Source: Acidimicrobiales bacterium (lineage in GTDB: Bacteria; Actinomycetota; Acidimicrobiia; Acidimicrobiales; Aldehydirespiratoraceae). From it: a stretch of 64,000 nt of DNA. A program made the translations under genes and the position numbers. How positions within the stretch are numbered: the stretch's first letter is position 1; the number at the start of each line of letters is the position of its first letter. Below are positions 62,702 through 64,000 of this stretch, piece after piece. A model generated the notes under the pieces. The model was not told the DNA's origin, did not search any database, and worked only from the letters and a program-made list of their open reading frames with translations. The DNA lies in contig JAJCXZ010000028.1 of assembly GCA_029263175.1 (NCBI GenBank), positions 1 to 64,000 on the forward strand, read 5' to 3'.

Positions 62702-64000
62702 ATGAACCCCGACCCCGACGTCACGCCTTTTGGCGCCTGGCCCTCGCCGATCAGCGCAGCAACTCTTGTGTCAGGAGCGATCGGGATCAGCGAGACGTGT
62801 GTCGATGGTGAAGACATCTGGTGGGCCGAGGCCCGCCCGGATGAGGGCGGCCGCACCGCGGTGATGCGAGCCCGCGACGGCCAGATCGAGGAGATCACAC
62901 CGGCGGATGCATACGTGCGCACGCTCGTGCACGAGTACGGCGGGGGCGCATGGTGGGTGCAGTCCGGCTCGCTCTTCTACGTGGACGTGTCCGACCAACG
63001 CCTGCGCAAGCTGGAACCCGGCACCGAGCCGGTGTTCCTGACCGCGGGCCCGGAGAGCGAGCGGAGCCTTCGCTACGCCGATGGCAGGGCGACGCCCGAC
63101 GGCCGATGGTTCATCTGCGTCCGCGAGTGCCACGGGTCGGGCGCTGAAGCCGCCAACGAGTTGGTCGCCGTGGCGACCGACGGCTCCCACGAGGTCGATG
63201 TCATGTGGTCTGAGGCTGACTTCGTCAGCTCGCCGCGGGTATCGCCCGACGGCTCGCTGATCGTCTGGCTGTCGTGGGATCACCCCAACATGCCGTGGGA
63301 TGCCACCACCTTGCACGTCCACGACCTCGACGGTGCTTCTTTGGGTGCCGCGGTCGTAACGATCGGCAATGGCACCGAGTCGTGGGTGGAGCCGGGGTGG
63401 GCACCGGATGGCCGCTTGTTTGCGTGCAGCGATCGCGACGAGTGGTGGAACCTCTACGAGATCGATCTGGCGAACGGCACGCCCACACCAGTTGTCGCCG
63501 GATCCTTCGAGATTGCGACGCCGTCCTGGGTGTTCGGGATGCAGAGGTGGGCTCCAACCGACGTCGGGATGGCCGCCGTCGCCGGTCTGGCCACCGGAGA
63601 CGAACTCATCCTCGACGGTCGCACAATCGCATTGGCCGACACGTCGATCTCGTCGATGCACCCTGTGCCGGGTGGCGTTGTCTACGCCGGTTCCGGCTTT
63701 GGCCACGAGAGCCAGGTGGTGCGCCTCGATGCCACGCAGCACGGCGTCGGCCGCGAAGTCGTGCGAGCGGGGCGCGAACTACCTGTTGAGCCGGGATATC
63801 TGATCGCGCCGGAAGCGATCAGCTATCCGACCGGTGCGGATGGCGCGGCGATCGCTCACGGGCTCTACTACCCGCCGACCAACCCCGACCACGTCGGTCC
63901 AGAGGATGAGCGGCCACCGTTGCTGGTTCTGGCTCACGGCGGCCCGACCGGTCAGGCTCGTCGTCAACTGCAGCTCGGCATCCTCTACTGGACGTCCCGA
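62702..64000 (+). CDS. S9-family (prolyl oligopeptidase-like) peptidase, 3' end missing
   Basis: The reading frame from the ATG at 62702 is open to the window end (433 codons). It has a beta-propeller-like repeat region (DGRWFICVRE, SPDGSLIVWLSWDHPNMPWD, APDGRLFACSDRDEWWNLYEID) and the start of the hydrolase domain near the edge (LLVLAHGGPTG, the oxyanion strand with HGGP). The catalytic Ser, Asp and His would lie beyond 64000. It resembles dipeptidyl aminopeptidase/acylaminoacyl peptidase-type proteins of Actinobacteria. Confidence 0.82.
   Translation, partial: MNPDPDVTPFGAWPSPISAATLVSGAIGISETCVDGEDIWWAEARPDEGGRTAVMRARDGQIEEITPADAYVRTLVHEYGGGAWWVQSGSLFYVDVSDQRLRKLEPGTEPVFLTAGPESERSLRYADGRATPDGRWFICVRECHGSGAEAANELVAVATDGSHEVDVMWSEADFVSSPRVSPDGSLIVWLSWDHPNMPWDATTLHVHDLDGASLGAAVVTIGNGTESWVEPGWAPDGRLFACSDRDEWWNLYEIDLANGTPTPVVAGSFEIATPSWVFGMQRWAPTDVGMAAVAGLATGDELILDGRTIALADTSISSMHPVPGGVVYAGSGFGHESQVVRLDATQHGVGREVVRAGRELPVEPGYLIAPEAISYPTGADGAAIAHGLYYPPTNPDHVGPEDERPPLLVLAHGGPTGQARRQLQLGILYWTSR

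Overview
High-GC chromosomal DNA from an actinobacterium. Evidence: a mycoredoxin-type CGFC redoxin, an NDMA-dependent-type zinc alcohol dehydrogenase, an F420-type LLM oxidoreductase, an Rpf-like lytic transglycosylase domain, a PIN-PhoH fusion, a ferrochelatase with actinobacterial-type cysteines, and the galU/moeA(glp)/GlpR-like neighbourhood. A lineage near the Acidimicrobiia (Ilumatobacter-like) is my best guess but is inference only. There is no prophage, transposase, CRISPR array or rRNA. The window is mostly housekeeping and accessory metabolism with short intergenic gaps, many 4-nt ATGA/GTGA overlaps and many apparently leaderless starts.

The most unusual content is two genes interrupted by an in-frame TGA exactly where a redox cysteine is expected. 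At 10348-10956 (minus) a thioredoxin-fold lipoprotein reads WFWAPH-TGA-PTC, a UxxC active site, and continues in frame for another 103 codons of good thioredoxin sequence. At 1232-1882 (plus) a polytopic membrane protein, overlapping the gene for a membrane-anchored CRTC thioredoxin, reads WSP-TGA-G. In both, a G-loop hairpin begins 7-8 nt after the TGA. I interpret both as selenoproteins. The Sec machinery itself is not in this window.

Layout: 1-2379, an operon of an SLH-domain protein (cut by the window edge), a thioredoxin, the candidate seleno-membrane protein and an unknown. 2425-7725: mutM, unknowns, an ICL/PEP-mutase-type lyase, a TetR regulator with a double operator and two small membrane proteins, and a lipoprotein. 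7889-14681: topoisomerase IV parC and parE flanking the Sec thioredoxin and an acyl-CoA dehydrogenase. 14707-20987: alcohol dehydrogenase, a di-iron oxygenase plus ferredoxin reductase pair, a RecB-like nuclease, and an orphan ParA with a small membrane partner. 21009-25513: DUF1501/DUF1800 secreted pair and an OmpR-type two-component system. 25526-33749: hemH, Rpf-like protein, mycoredoxin, ABC-F, nfuA, dxs, PAP2. 33809-37917: tldD and two tandem tldE/pmbA genes. 37956-44926: uppP, a SAF-domain protein, FmdB-like protein, plsY, then galU-moeA-moaA-moaC and a GlpR/SepX-like membrane protein. 45008-55534: tRNA-Ala, an AAA+ ATPase, LLM oxidoreductase, transporters, a fatty acid hydroxylase, phoH, a sulfite-oxidase-type molybdoenzyme, rsgA and a Flp pilin. 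55612-59774: an acyl-CoA cluster (crotonase, ligase, small protein, CoA transferase). 59852-64000: membrane protein, serC, aspartate-type aminotransferase and an S9 peptidase cut by the window end.

At least four copies of a palindromic GGGGACAGACCCC-type repeat sit between convergent gene pairs, each supplying or abutting the stop codon of the minus-strand gene.
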